NCBI GenBank assembly: GCA_016946835.1
Contig: JACVTC010000024.1
Coordinates: 871,001-935,000 of the forward strand
Source of the DNA: Neocallimastix lanati (nom. inval.)
Lineage: Eukaryota; Neocallimastigomycota; Neocallimastigomycetes; Neocallimastigales; Neocallimastigaceae
Length of the DNA: 64,000 bases
Direction: 5' to 3'
Part shown: positions 33,634 to 48,500 of the stretch, piece after piece
Numbering within the stretch: position 1 is the first letter of the stretch
Layout: the number at the start of each line of letters is the position of its first letter
The notes under the pieces: generated by a model
What the model was told of the DNA's origin: nothing
The model's input: only the letters and a program-made list of their open reading frames with translations
The model's database searches: none
Program-made: the position numbers and the translations under genes

Positions 33634-33800
33634 CTATATTTATTTATTTATTTATCTATATTTATTTATTTATTTACCTATATTTATTTATTTATTTACC
33701 TATATTTATTTATTTATTTATCTATATTTATTTATTTATTTATCTATATTTATTTATTTATTTATTTATTTATCTATATTTATTTATTTATTTATATTTA
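33634..33800. repeat. Minisatellite, 22-bp unit, about seven copies
   Basis: CTATATTTATTTATTTATTT AT recurs from 33634 to about 33800; some copies start ACCTATATTT instead of ATCTATATTT, and one has two extra ATTT units. Confidence 0.85.
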
Positions 33801-34237
33801 TGTAAATATAATTTTTTTATATTTAATATTTTTACATTTATATTAATGTACATTTATATATATGTATATTTTTGAATATATATTTATAATTATTTAAATT
33901 TACATTAGTTTTTATATTACTTTCTTTTTTTTATATATACTTTATTTTCTATTTTATCATTGAGTATTTTTTTATTGTTTTTCATATTTTTCCATATTAA
34001 ATGCTTAGTAAAAATAAATTATTTTATTATTTCATTCTATAAATAGACTATGTAAATATGAACATACTAATTTAATATAAAATAAAACAAAATAAAACAA
34101 AATAGCATAGTAGTTTTAAAAAGAGTAAAGAGTAAAATATCAAAATAAAATAAAATGAAATCATTAACATATATAAATCTTAAACCCATTCTATATTAAT
34201 TTATAAAATTTGATATTTCAAATTAAAGCTAAAATAA

Positions 34238-34460
34238 TTGAATAATAAATAATTGAATAATAAATAATCAATAATAAATAATGAATAATGAATAATGAAT
34301 AATGAATAATAAATAATAAATAATAAATAATAAATTATAAATAATAAATAATAAATAATAAATAATAAATTATAAATAATAAATAATAAATAATAAATAA
34401 TAAATAATAAATAATAAATAATAAATAATAAATATAAATAATAAATATAAATAATTAAAT
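34238..34460. repeat. ATAAATA-type tandem array
   Basis: Irregular array of AATAAATAAT-like units (seven-base TAAATAA core), with ATTGAATAAT and AATGAATAAT variants at its start. Confidence 0.8.
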
Positions 34461-35039
34461 TATGAATAATAATGATTAATTAATTAATTAATAATAATAA
34501 ATAATAGAAGATAGATAAATTTAAGAATATGAAGATTAATATGATTATATAAAATGTAATGAAATGTATAAATAGTAGTATACAAATGTACATTAATGTA
34601 CATGTAAAAAAAAGACTACATTGTTGTTCCCATTTCTATTCTATTCTATACCATAAAATTTAAAAATAAATAAAATTAAAAAACTAAAAATTAAAGTTTA
34701 AATTAAAAATATATTTTTTGATTTTATAAATAATTGTTTTTTTGAACCCTAAAACAATAAAGACTATATATTAATATATTACAAATATATAATATATTAA
34801 CTATTATATATTAAAACAAGGTAAATACAATATAAATATATGTATTATTAAATACTATTAAATACTATAAAAAAAAAACACAGAAATTTCAAATATAAGA
34901 ATTTATTTATATATTTATGATTAATTTAGCTAATTTTAATATATAATCGATTTATTTTATTATGAATATTTATGAATATTTATTAATAAATAATTAAATA
35001 ATTAATAAATAAAAAATAAAAATTTTTTAAATAAAAATA

Positions 35040-35330
35040 TAAATATTTATTAATAAATAATACAATAATAAATAATAAATAATAAATAATAAATAAATAA
35101 TAAATAATAAATAATAAATAATAAATAATAAATAATAAATAATAAATAATAAATAATAAATAATAAATAATAAATAATAAATATTTAAATAATAAATAAT
35201 AAATAATGAACAATAAATAATAAATATTTAAATAATAAATAATTAAATAATTAAATAATAAATAATTAAATAATAAATATTTAAATAATAAATAATTAAA
35301 TAATTATTAATAATTGCATATAATAAATAG
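35040..35330. repeat. ATAAATA-type tandem array
   Basis: Runs of TAATAAATAA units with AATATTTAAATAATAAATAA variants toward the right end. Confidence 0.8.
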
Positions 35331-37316
35331 TTGTATTAAATAGTTGTATAATTATAATTAGATGTAGATATATATATTTAGTAATAATTAATATTTAGTT
35401 ATATATTATAATAAATAAATAATTAGTTTTAATTTTTAAATTTCATTTTTCTCTTATTAACAATATAAATATTTAAATATTTAATAATAAAATTTTATAT
35501 TGAATTAGTAATGAAATGATATTAAATAAGAATTAATAATTATATGAAATTCTTTTTCTTTTCATGTTTATTTTTTATAAAAATATATATATTTTTATAA
35601 ATAAACATATAATATATATATTATTCGTTAATCCTTTGATTGTTAATTATTAATTTTATTTTATTTTATTTGAATTATTCACTATTATTTTATTTAATAT
35701 TTTTTTTTATTTATTCGTTATTATTTATTATTTAATATTAGAATTATAATGTATTATTTTATTTATAATATTTTTATTTATTTATTTGTTTATTTATTTA
35801 TTATTGTTCATTATTTAAAATTAGAATTATAAAACATGATTTTTTATATCTTTTATTTTTTTTTAAAAAAAAGACAAAAAAATATATTTTTAACATAATT
35901 TAATATATACAAAAGATAATTACAAATTTATAATAAAAATACAGTTATTATCAATAATCATTAAAACATAATTATTATAATAAAATTACTATATAATTAT
36001 AATAAAATTACCATATTGTTAATAATTATAATAGATAATTATATAATTATTAAATGAATAATTACAATAATAGATAATTAAAATATATATGGAATAGATG
36101 ATTTATTTTTAATTAACATTTTATTACATTAATATTTACAATAGAAGCCATTTGATTTTTATTAGTATATATAAAGTATAATGCGCCACTCTATTTTGAA
36201 TTTTTGATAGTAAAATCAGAAAAAAAAAAAAAAAAAGAAAAGAAAAAAACGTATGACAATATTTTATTCTTTTTTTTCGATGATGAATGACAATCTTTAA
36301 AAATAGAAAAGAATTTTTTCATTTTTAATATATTTACTTATATTTATGTACATATAATTGGAATATATAATAATATAATATTAAATATATTAAAGAATAT
36401 ATTATTATTACTATTTAATTACATATTATTTTAAGAATAATTTATATTTAAATTTATTATATTTTATATTTATAATTATTATATTTTATATATTTACTAT
36501 TTATATATATTTATTATATTTATGTTCAATATTTTTTTTATTTATATTTATTATATTTAAATTTAATAATTTTAATTTATATTTATATTTATTATATTTT
36601 ATATTTATATTTATATTTATTTTTATATTATTTATTATTAATATAATAATTATATATATTTATTACATGTATATTTAATATTTTATATTTATTATTTATA
36701 TATATTTATTATATTGTATATTTATTATTTTATATTTATTATTTATATATATTTATTATATTGTATATTATATATTTATCATATTGTAAATTTATTTATA
36801 TTTATTTATTATTTATATATATTTATTATATTGTATATTATATATTTATCATATTGTAAATTTATTTATATTTTTAAAATTATTATTATATATATATTTA
36901 TTATATTGTAAATTTATTTTATTTTATATTTATATATTATTATATTTTATATTTATTTATATAATAAACTTTATATTGCTTTTAATAATTAACTATTATT
37001 ATTCTTAATATTATGAAAATAAATAAAAACACAAACAATTAAAATAAAAAAAAAAGTGATTATAATTAAATAATATATTTCAATGTCTTTTTTATTAATT
37101 ATAAAAGACATTTATTGATGTATAAATAAAATATAATGTATAAGTATTTACATTAAAAAGATTAAAAAAATGATCATGGTAATTAAAATAATAATTACAT
37201 TCTAGAAATTATAAGATGGGTATGTAGTAGATATATATTAATATAAAACCGATAAGCATTATTATGATTACAGTTATATATATTAAAAAAAAGTAGTCAA
37301 CTGCTGTCTTCTTTTT

Positions 37317-37600
37317 TATTTATATAAAAATAATTATTCAAATTTTTTTATTTTATTTATATAAAAATAATTATTCAAATTTTTATTTTATTTATATAAA
37401 AATAATTATTCAAATTTTTATTTTATTTATATAAAAATAATTATTCAAATTTTTATTTTATTTATATAAAAATAATTATTCAAATTTTTATTTTATTTAT
37501 ATAAAAATAATTATTCAAATTTTTATTTTATTTATATAAAAATAATTATTCAAATTTTTATTTTATTTATATAAAAATAATTATTCAAATTTTTATTTTA
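37317..37600. repeat. Minisatellite, 35-bp unit, eight copies
   Basis: The unit holds TTTATATAAAAATAATTATT then CAAATTTTTATTTTA. Eight almost identical copies stand head to tail; the main difference is two extra T in the junction after the first. There are no intervening unique sequences, so it is not a CRISPR array. Confidence 0.92.
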
Positions 37601-38059
37601 TTTTATTTCTAATTTAAAATTTTAATTCATTATATGTAATTTTATTTATAAAATATATTAATATAGAATAATATATTCATGTATAATATAATATATTTTA
37701 AAAATTAAGATTTTTAATATTAATATTAAATATTTAACATATTAAATATACATTACATATACATTAATATATTAATATATAATGTAATATAACGAATAGA
37801 ATTATGAATTATAAGTTTAATGTTTAATTATATGTAATATTTTCTTGATTTCATTTCTTGGCCTTTTTTTTTAATTTCAATAATTATTCCATCCAATGAA
37901 AATAAAGATTAAATTCCAAAATTATATTTTCCATTTTTGATAGAAGTTGAAAAAAAAGTGACAAAAAATAAATATTTTTTATTTATATGTTAATGATTAA
38001 TAATGTTTTTTTTTTTTTATCAAATGCGAAAAAGACAATTTTCTTTTATTAAGTATAAC

Positions 38060-38395
38060 GAATAAATAAATAATAAATAATTAAATAATAAATAATAAAT
38101 AATAGATAATTGAATAATAAATAATTAATAATAGTATGAAATAATAATAATAATAAATAATTAAATAATTAAATAATAAATAATTAAATAATTAAATAAT
38201 AAATAATAGTATGAAATAATTAAATAATAAATAATAAATAATTAAATAATAAATAATAAATAATAGTAGTATGAAATAATTGAATAATAAATAATAAATA
38301 ATAGTATGAAATAATTGAATAATAAATAATAAATAATTAAATAATTAAATAATAAATAATAAATAATTAAATAATAAATAAGATATTTAAATAAT
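38060..38395. repeat. ATAAATA/ATTAAATA tandem array with AGTATGAAATAATTGA variants
   Basis: AAATAATAAATAAT units are interspersed with a longer variant, AATAGTATGAAATAATT, that recurs at least four times, so a higher-order unit is present. Confidence 0.75.
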
Positions 38396-38563
38396 GGAAT
38401 TGTTACATTCAATCATTGTCTAAAAAAACTTTAATTTTAAATCATATAGGTTTTTTTAATATTTCCTTCTTTACTAAGTATTTTTAGCTTTAATTATTTT
38501 ATATAACATTTTTAAAAACTCTAAAAATAAAATATTATTATTATTATTTATTTATTTTTTACT

Positions 38564-38600
<37 letters not shown>

Positions 38601-39719
38601 AAAAAAGAGATTTATAATAAAAGTTGTCAAAAAAATTCTTATTTAATTAAAGGAAAAAATAAAATAAGATTTCAAAAAAAAAAAAAAAATTTTTTTATAT
38701 TTTAATTAGAATAACAAAAATTAAAAAAAAATTTAATTAAACTTAAATTTTATAAAAAAAAAATATGAATATCTGAGTAATTATAAAAGTAAAATAAAAT
38801 GAAAGTAAAAATAAAATAAAATAAAATAAAAATATATAAAAAATTTATTTCATTAATAAAATAATTCAAATTTTAAAAACAAAACAAAAAAAATAGTTTT
38901 TAACGTTTTTATTATTTTTATTTTTTTTTTATTTTTTTTTTTTTTTTTATTTCATCTATTTTAATTTTAATATTTTTAATTATTATTATAATTAATAATA
39001 ATTATTTTAACAAAATGATATCAATCGAATAAAAAATTTTTAAATTTATAACATTAATTAGGAGTATTTTTATTTTAGGTAAAACTATATTATTAAATAT
39101 ATATATTTATTTTTTTTTAGTTTTCAAAATTAAAATTATTTCACTTTGATATATATATTTTTTTATTTATTAAAGTTTATAAGTTAATAATAAAATTGGA
39201 TGAGAAAAAAATTACAGGTCATAGGATCTAAATTGTAGGTTAATACTCCGTTAAGGTAATTTTTTAATTAAAGCTTTTAAAAGCGGTTTTTTCTTTTATG
39301 GTGATTTTTTTATCATTCATGGTAAAAATAATATTTATAAATGTATTTTGTATTTTTATTTTAAAAAAATTGAATCAAGGTTTAATTATAAAATAAGTTG
39401 ACTTTTTTTTTTTTTTTTTATTTTAAAATGTTTATTTATAAATATGTATTATTTTTATATTATTTTCTTCCTTTTACTTTTAAATCTTTTTATGCATGTA
39501 TTATGTATTATATATATTAAAATATTTTTATCTTTTTTTTTTTTTTTTATCATTTAAATTTATTATCTTTTCTTAATTTATGGATTATTTCTTTATAAAT
39601 TTAAATCATTTAAAAACTTATAAAATTATAAGGTAAAAAAAAATAATGATTAATTGTATAAAACTATGATACCTTTTCATAAAAGTAAAAATTTTTAGTA
39701 TAAATTAATATTGTATACT

Positions 39720-40425
39720 AATTAAAAATTATAAATTATAAATAATAAATAATAAATAATAAATAATAAATAATAAATTATAAATAATAAATAATAAATA
39801 ATAAATAATAAATAATAAATAATAAATAATAAATAATAAATAATAAATAATAAATAATAAATAATAAATAATAAATAATAAATAATAAATAATAAATAAT
39901 AAATAATAAATAATAAATAATAAATAATAAATAATTTAATAATAAATAATTAAATAATAAATAATAAATAATAAATAATAAATATACTAAATAATAAATA
40001 TAATAAATAATAAATAATAAATAATAAATAATAAATAATAAATAATATAATAAATAATAAATAATAAATAATAAATAATAAATAATTGAATAATAAATAA
40101 ATAATAAATAATTGAATAATAAATAAATAATAAATAATAAATAATAAATATACTAAATAATAAATATAATAAATAATATAATAAATAATAAATAATAAAT
40201 AATAAATAATAAATAATAAATAATTGAATAATAAATAAATAAATAATAAATAAATAATAAATAATAAATAATAAATATAATAAATAATAAATATAATAAA
40301 TAATAAATAATAAATAATAAATAATAAATAATTGAATAATAAATAATTGAATAATAAATAATTGAATAATTGAATAATTGAATAATAAATAATAAATAAT
40401 AAATAATTAAATAAACAAATAATAA
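39720..40425. repeat. Long ATAAATA tandem array, about 700 bp
   Basis: The longest array in the window: a seven-base ATAAATA period dominates, broken by a repeating variant block (AATATACTAAATAATAAATA TAATAAATAA near 39980 and again near 40147) and by ATTGAATAATAAATAAATAA blocks. The repeated variants show higher-order duplication within the array. Confidence 0.85.
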
Positions 40426-42665
40426 ATGCTTGAATAAATAATAAAATGAATGAATGAATTAATAAATAAATTATTTTATTTGGTTAAAGTTTAAAAAAAA
40501 GGAAAAGTATAATAAGTTATAGTGTTTTTCAGCCAATTTAAAAAGTGACATAATTGTTAAAAGTATAATTTAATAATTAGGAAAAACAAAAAAAAAAAAA
40601 ATTTATAATTATATATATTAATATTTAATAAGCAATATCCAGAAAAATCATACCAAAATACTTTTAATAATAATAAAATAAAAATAAAAATTTATATTTA
40701 ATATTTATTTATTATTTATTTCATTTATATTTATTTATATTATTTATATTCATTTATATTATTTATATTTATATTTATTTATATTTTATATTGTATTTAT
40801 ATTGTATTTATATTTTATATTTATTTATATCATTATATATATATATTTTACATTATATTTATTTTTATTTATATTCATATTAATATTCATATTTATATTC
40901 ATTTATATTTCATATTTATTATATTTTATATTTATTATATTTATTTATAAATAATAATTATTAACTACTATATTAGTATAATTTAATAAAATATATTTAT
41001 TTCGTTGAAACAATAGGAATTTTTTTATTTTAAACTTTTTTCTTTTATATCTTATTTATATATATATGGGTTTAATACAAACATATACAAATACAAATAA
41101 TATATAAATAATTAATTATATATACTAATTAATTAATTGATTATAACTAAATAAATTCATAACTAAATAAATTTATAAATAAATAAATAGTAATAAAATT
41201 AATAATTTAATAATTTAATAAATAAATGAATAATAGATAAATAATTAAATTAATAAATAATAAATAAATAAATATTCAATAAATAAATAAATAAAAATAA
41301 AAACATGATTAATATAATTAAAAAATCAATAATGAAAAAAAAAAGACTTAAAATTATTATAAATTGAAAATGTATTAATATACGTAGTCATTTTTTTTTT
41401 TTTTTTTAATTTTTTAATTTAATTTTATTTAATGATGTTTTTTTTTTTTAATTAAAAGAGTTTCAATTTTTTTTTTTAAAAAATGTTTTATTGGAGATTC
41501 AATTAGGAGATGAATTCTAGTTTAATAACTTTAATTAAAAAAATATCATTTTCATCCAATACATTGCTTTGAATTTTAATCAATACATGGATTAATATTG
41601 TACAAATAAACTTTATTTCACTAATTTCCATTTATTTATTTTATTCATTTAATTTTTATCTTTTGAATTTTTGACATTTAACACTTCTCGCTTAAATAAC
41701 AAATTAAGGTTAATTAAATTTACATAAAATTATTTTTTTAACATAATAGTTCAATTATAATTTAAATTAAAAAAAGTTAATATTGATCAATTGTCAATAT
41801 AAATAAATTTAGGTAAATATATTAATACAGATATATTATAATTAAAAAATTTAAAATTTTCTTTTAATTAATAAATTTCTTATTATGGAAGCCATTATAT
41901 TATAATTCTTAATTAACCTTAATAAAAGGAACAAAAGCCGATAGTAAAAAAAATTGGCATTGGTAATATGTCAAAAAATATTTATAGTATATATTTATAT
42001 ACAATTAATTACTAATAAATTTTTTTTTTGAAAAAAAAAAAAAAAAAACCAAAATAAAATTTATAATAAAAGAAATTAAAAATAATAATATACTATATAT
42101 ATATATAAATAATTAATTGTTAATAAAGTTATTTTATAAAAAACAAATTTATTTGTTTTATCTTTTCTAATTAAATATTAAATTATTAAATTTAAATATA
42201 TTAATAGTAAAATAATAATAATTAAAAAAAAAAAAAAAAAAAAAACCACTTTAAATAATAAATAATAAATAATTGAATAATTGAATAATTGAATAATTGA
42301 ATAATAAATAAATAATAAATAATAAAAAATAAAAAATAATAGAAAGAGTTATTTCTTAATAAATAATAAATAATAAATAATAAAAAATAAAAAATAAATA
42401 AATAATAAAAGAATTAAATAATAAATAATTAAATAATAAATAATAATTAATATTAAATATTAAATTAAATATTAAAAAAGGAATGTTGAGGTATTTTTTT
42501 TTTATAATTTTCATCTAAAACGCTTTAAGATTAAAAATAATAATAATAATAATAATTATAATAGGAATTTAACTTTAAAAATATATATATAAAATTAAAT
42601 TAAGTTTTATTTTTTTATTTTTATTTTTTAATTTTTATTTTTTAATTTTTATTTTTTAATTTTCC

Positions 42666-42714
<49 letters not shown>

Positions 42715-43099
42715 ATCATTTTTATTAGAAACAAGAATAAAAGAGAAATCCAAAAGATAAAATAAAATAAAAAAAAATAAAATAATATACTTTTTTAAAT
42801 TATTAATTTTTATTTAATTATATAAAAGATATATATAAAAAAAAAAAAATTATTAAAATTCTAGATACATAATGGAAAAAAAAAAAAAAAAAAACAATAC
42901 TTTTATATTTATATAAAAAATTTTTTTTTATTTTTTTTTATTTTTTTTTTTTTTTTTAATTATTATTATCATTTATTATTAAAACTATTATTACAATGAT
43001 TTTTATTTTTATTTTTATTTTTATTTTAATTCTATTTTTTTATACTTTATATATAAATTAGTATTTTTTTTTTCTTATTATATTAATAAAAATAAGAAT

Positions 43100-43146
<47 letters not shown>

Positions 43147-43151
<5 letters not shown>

Positions 43152-45618
43152 TAAATTCTGCTGCTGAGGGTCGACTTCTTTTCGATTTTCTTGAAGGATT
43201 AGTATGGGAAGAAGGAGGCGGAGGAGGTGATGATGATGCTAATGGTTGTTGTTGTTGTTGTTGAGCTTTGGTATTATCATAACTCTTTTCTACCCATTCT
43301 ATTCTATCTGAACCTTCCTCATTGGAACTGGAATTGGAATTGGAATCAGAGTTGGAATCAGAATCGGAATCAGAACTGATACTAGAATCTCCATGACTAC
43401 TTCTACGTCGGCGATGGTGACTACTTTTTGATTTTCGATGATGATGATGATGATGATGACGTCGTTTTCTTTTATTATTATTAGTATTATTTTTACTTTT
43501 ACTTTTACTTTTACTTTTATTATTATTATCATCACTATCACTATTACTATCATCACTATTATCATCATCATCATTATCAGATGATGATGATGATGATGAA
43601 GAAGAATAATTAGAAGAATGATGATACTTTCTCTTCTTTTTTCTTTTCGTAGTATCATGATCATGCTTAGAATGTTTACTTCCTCCTCCTCCTTTACTAC
43701 TACTACTATGCTTCTTCTTCTTCTTTTTACTTTTTTTCTCTTTCATCGTCTTTATAATTTGGAAGGCTTCTCCAATATCTTTTATTTTCGAAGTTGAATT
43801 ATTAATTTTAGAATCGATCGTGGGGGTATTCATCGTATTATCATGACCATTACTATTACTACCATTACCACCTTTTATGGCATTTGAATCCTTAATGGGG
43901 GTTGCGGTTGATTCATTCATCAATGGATTGATTTTACTTCCAGAGGTGGCAGAAGTCTTTTTATTATTATTATTATTATTATCAATAGTGATATATATAT
44001 ATGTATATACAATAATAAATTAAAAAAAAAAAAAAAAAAAATTTAATAATAGATATAAATAAATAAATAAATTACTAAATAAATAAATAAATAAATATAA
44101 TAATTACAATTATTTCAGTATTAGAAGGTAATTTTAATTTAAGTTTTGAGTTGTCGTTATCTTCTTCGTCATCCTCCTCATCCTCCTCATCGTCATCCTC
44201 ATCACTATCATTAAAAATAGAATTAAATAAATCCATGGAGGGTCTTTCTTTTTTAAGTAATTCCTTTTTTTCTTCATCATTGGGAGAGGGAGGTTCATCT
44301 TCAGCATAAGGTTTTAATGAATTCATTTCTTGTGTCATAGTAGTAGTGGAGGTAGTTCCATTAGATATTAAATTATTTTTTTCTTTTTCTCTTTCTCTTT
44401 CTCTTTCTTCTCCTCTTTCAATGATGGAAGCTCTTTTTTTACTACCATAATCTCTATCCCTCTCTTGAATCAATCGATTCATCGTTCTTTCATCTAAAAT
44501 ATCTTCTACTAAATTATTATTTCGAGAATCGGAGGAGACGTCAAGCATATCCTTATTCTTATGCGGATTTGGAATATTAAATCGTTTACAGAGAAGTCGT
44601 GAGGGTTGCCAATCCTCAACGGTTCGAACAATCGTAACAATTTTTTCTTTTTCTTTTTCTTCTTCCTTTTTATTACCTGTTCCTTTGGTGGAATCTTTAG
44701 AATTTGAGGCACTCGTAAAACGACTTGCCATAGCATTCGATAAAGGTTGATATATCTGAGCCGCTTTTGCAAATTCTTGATATTCTAAATTTTTTTCTTT
44801 ATTGGTATATATCTTATATATAAATATAAATAAATATATATATATTATTTTATTTTAGTTTTATCATTAATTATTAATTATTATTAATTATTATATAATT
44901 ATTTATTATTAAATATTAATTACTATTCATTATTCATTATTCATTATTATTAATATTTAAAAGAGTATAATTAAATAATATATATATATGAATGTTTTTT
45001 TTTTTTTTTTTTTTTTTTTTTCTTACCTCTGGAAATTCCATATATTCCTTTTCTAAACCAGCTTTCACTTGAAGAAAACGTTTATATCTTTCTTGTTTGG
45101 AAGGCATCGCTTGAAATGGCATAAAACCTTTTAGGGCTGCTAACGCTACCTCTTTCTTAAGATCTGGTATTTCAACTTGAATCGTTTTGGATTCCTCTGT
45201 TCTCTTCCGGGTAATATCATCAATTAAATGTTGTAATTTATATTGATCGGTATTGGAAAGGGAGGACATAAACGTACTGTTCGTAGGGGGTCCTTTTAAT
45301 TTTTCTTCACCAAGAATATCTCTTCTCTTTTTTTTTTTTTTTTTTTTTATTTTTTTTTTAATTTTAATTTCATATATAAATAATAAAATAAATAAGACAT
45401 TTCATTTAAATTATCATTAATATAATATATATTATATATATCATTGATTTAATTACTTGATCTGCTGTTAATGATACTCTTGTTGTTTCATTGAGTTGTT
45501 GGTTATATTGATTATTCGTTTGATGATCACTATCTTTGAATTTATGGTAGGGTATAAAATTTTTTGGTACGACGGGGGGATTAAACCTAAATAGAATTAA
45601 TTAATTATTAATCATAGT

Positions 45619-45662
<44 letters not shown>

Positions 45663-45709
45663 CATTAACAATAATAAATATATAATTTTATAATATATTC
45701 ATTTATAAA

Positions 45710-45778
<69 letters not shown>

Positions 45779-46540
45779 GCTATTGTTATTATTTATAAAA
45801 TATAAGAAAAAATATTAAATAAAAATATCCGATTGATTACCATTTTCCTATATTTTCAATGGTGGAAGAAACAACAAATCCTGATATAGGATAGGTTCCA
45901 TCACTACACATTTGTAATTTATCTTTAATACTCTTTTTTTTTTTTTTTTTTCATCATATATATATATTTATGTATATATTTATTTTTTAATAATAATAAT
46001 TATTATTATAATTATTTTTATATATAAATATCAAATATTTATAAAATAAAATAAAATAAAATAAAAAATAAAAAATAAAAAATTAGAAAAAATGTAATTA
46101 ATAAAATACATTTTTTTTTTTATTCCTGTTAATCAAAAATTTTTTTTCAGATATATAAAATATCTTTTAATATTAAAATTTTAAATTTACATTATTTAAT
46201 TCTTCTCTGTCATAATCATTATAATAGGAGTTGGATTTTCTTTTTTTGGTTGTTTGATTACCTCCAAGTACAATTTTTTCTTCATAATCATCCATAGTAT
46301 CATCAATGATACTATCAAAATTATCCATTGAATTGGTATTATAAACATCTTCATCATCATCTTCCTCAAAAATACCAACACCAAAACCAAGAGTTTCTAT
46401 AGAATTATTAAATATAATATATATAATTTAATAATAATAATAATAATGAATATATACATATATATATATAAAGATATTTAGACATATATATATAAATTAA
46501 TAAAAAAAAAATTTTTTTTTATAATTATCAATAAATAAAT

Positions 46541-46571
<31 letters not shown>

Positions 46572-46572
46572 T

Positions 46573-46650
<78 letters not shown>

Positions 46651-47238
46651 TTTATTGTCTTCAGATGGTTTTTTATTAATTTGGGTATAATAATTATCTC
46701 TAAATTCTGGTGCATTTTTATAGGGATCAAATCCTAAGCCAAAAAGATTAGCTTTTTGTTCAAAACTAACCATTGCTACATCTTTAGGTGCAAATAAATA
46801 TTTTTCTGCATAAATATCATCTTTATCTAATTTTATTATTATTATTATTATTATTATTATATTATATATATATATAAAGAAAGAGTAAATTAAAATATAT
46901 AAAATAGGTAGTGATTAATATATTAAATATAATATATATAATATTTATACTTTATATATTTTTATATAAATTTACCTTTTCTATGTACTCTAGCTCCAAT
47001 TCCTTGACCTTCTCTCCAACCCATTGATTTTAATAATTTAATACCTATCATAAAAAAAATTAAGTTAAATATCCTATTAATATATATGTGTGTATAATAT
47101 ACATAAATTATCATAATAAATATTAAATATTTATTAAAAAAAAAAAAAAACTTTTATTGAAAATATTACCAATAGGTTCCGTATTAGGTATAATAATATC
47201 ATCTAAAATTTTTTCAGTTAAACCTCCAAATATACTAA

Positions 47239-47274
<36 letters not shown>

Positions 47275-47782
47275 AAATATTATTAAAATATTAAAATAGA
47301 AATAAATATTATTATTATTTTTTTTTTTTTTTTGAAATTTCAAAATACTAATAATAACAATATATATATAGTTATTAATTTCCTTTCATTTAATAAATAT
47401 TGATTTTAATTTTACATTTTTATTTTTAATTATTTATTTATTACTTTACCTATTTTTATTTTCTTCAGAATTTAAAATTGCTTGTTTTCTTGCCATTAAT
47501 TCTTCTTGTCCTGCTCTAACATCATAGTTTGAGGTTGCTTGTAATTTCTTTGACTCATTAAAATCCTAATAAGTTATAATAGAATTTTTTGATGAAATTT
47601 ACAATTGAAATTTCATTTTAATAATTTACTTTTATTGTTATTTTTATATTTTTAATAATTATAATAATAATAATAATAATAATAAAATCACTTTTTAAAA
47701 TTTATTGAAAAAAAAATAAAAAAAAAAAAAAAAACAAAAAACAGAAAAAAAAAAAAACAAAAAACAAACAAAAAACAAAAAA

Positions 47783-47819
<37 letters not shown>

Positions 47820-48500
47820 AGTATATATATAATTTTATTTATTTATTTATTTTTTTTTTTGAAAAAAAAGATAATTTTACTTCTAAATCTTCTTCATCCA
47901 TAAAATCTTCTGGTCTATAACTGACTTTTTGTCTATTTGTTCTTGAAGAAACAAATTGGGTTGGTGTCCATCCTTTTATATTATTATTATTATTATTATT
48001 ATTACCATTATTATTATTATTATTATTACCATTATTATTTATTTATTTATTTATTATTTATTATTTTAATAAATATAATATATATATATATTTATATTAA
48101 AATGCATTTTCAATTTATTAAATTAAATTTTAAATTTAAATTATATATAAAATTTAATACCTTCTTTTGAACCAACAGTATTAAAATATCCTGCTGAAAA
48201 ACCACCTTTAAATGCTCCATGAAGTCTTTTTCTTCCTTTTTCATCTCTTACCTTTATATATATATTATTGACATTTTTGTATATATATATTTATATATGC
48301 AATTATATTTGTTTAATAATTATATTTATTTGAAGAGAAATAATAATAATATTGAATTTATTAAAAAATAATTTTATATCAATAATTATTACTTCTTGTT
48401 TCCATAATGGTAAATAATTATTTAAATCTTTTTTTTTAACATCTTCTAAATCGGGTTGTTTGGTACCGATAATGACGAAAGATTCTTCTTGAGTAGTCAT
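43147..48500 (-). CDS. GPATCH1: GPATCH1, G-patch domain spliceosomal protein
   Basis: Human GPATCH1 is a late spliceosome (C complex) component. Thirteen exons on the minus strand: 48393-48500, 48161-48251, 47881-47972, 47450-47565, 47170-47234, 46976-47044, 46647-46826, 46191-46396, 45841-45932, 45457-45586, 45027-45326, 44108-44812, 43147-43956. The frame closes exactly, giving 987 residues, near the human length. The N-terminal conserved block (about 37-97) has [29 protein letters not shown] and [10 protein letters not shown]. The G-patch itself (about 158-180) reads [14 protein letters not shown]. Later come YPISGFVV, the [10 protein letters not shown] region, and [12 protein letters not shown] and [11 protein letters not shown] of the C-terminal half. 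The tail is Ser-, Asp- and Lys/His-rich low complexity, ending SAAEFM. Exons 7 and 9 begin or end at long A/T runs; the exact acceptors of exons 9, 11 and 12 are my best choice by frame. Confidence 0.93.

Larger units (their letters stand above)
32588..43146. other. Gene-free AT-rich region of about 10.5 kb
   Basis: I find no exon-like sequence on either strand. It is filled by AT homopolymers and tandem arrays: a TTTA/CTATATTTATT array (33634-33800), ATAAATA arrays (34238-34460, 35040-35330, 38060-38395, 39720-40425), a TATTTAT array (36480-36960), eight copies of a 35-bp unit (37317-37600) and TATTTAT again (40690-40960). The few mixed-composition spots (36178-36222, 39210-39320, 41880-41970) are too short to assign. 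Reading frames in it are Ile/Tyr/Leu repeats. Confidence 0.7.

Noticed and set aside
37317-37600. Regular 35-bp repeats suggestive of CRISPR
   Set aside because: Units are directly adjacent with no spacers, and the DNA is eukaryotic.
39210-39320. Mixed-composition patch considered as a tRNA or small RNA gene
   Set aside because: I could not fold it into a cloverleaf and found no TTCGA-type T loop. No tRNA could be supported anywhere in the window.
44509-44772. Alternative-frame ORFs within GPATCH1 exon 12 (and 43299-43664 within exon 13)
   Set aside because: They are shadows of a conserved coding exon in the GPATCH1 frame and contain only low-complexity readings.
46497-46773. ORFs with long Lys runs
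   Set aside because: They are read-through of GPATCH1 exon 7 into a T/A-run intron; the protein continues in exon 8.
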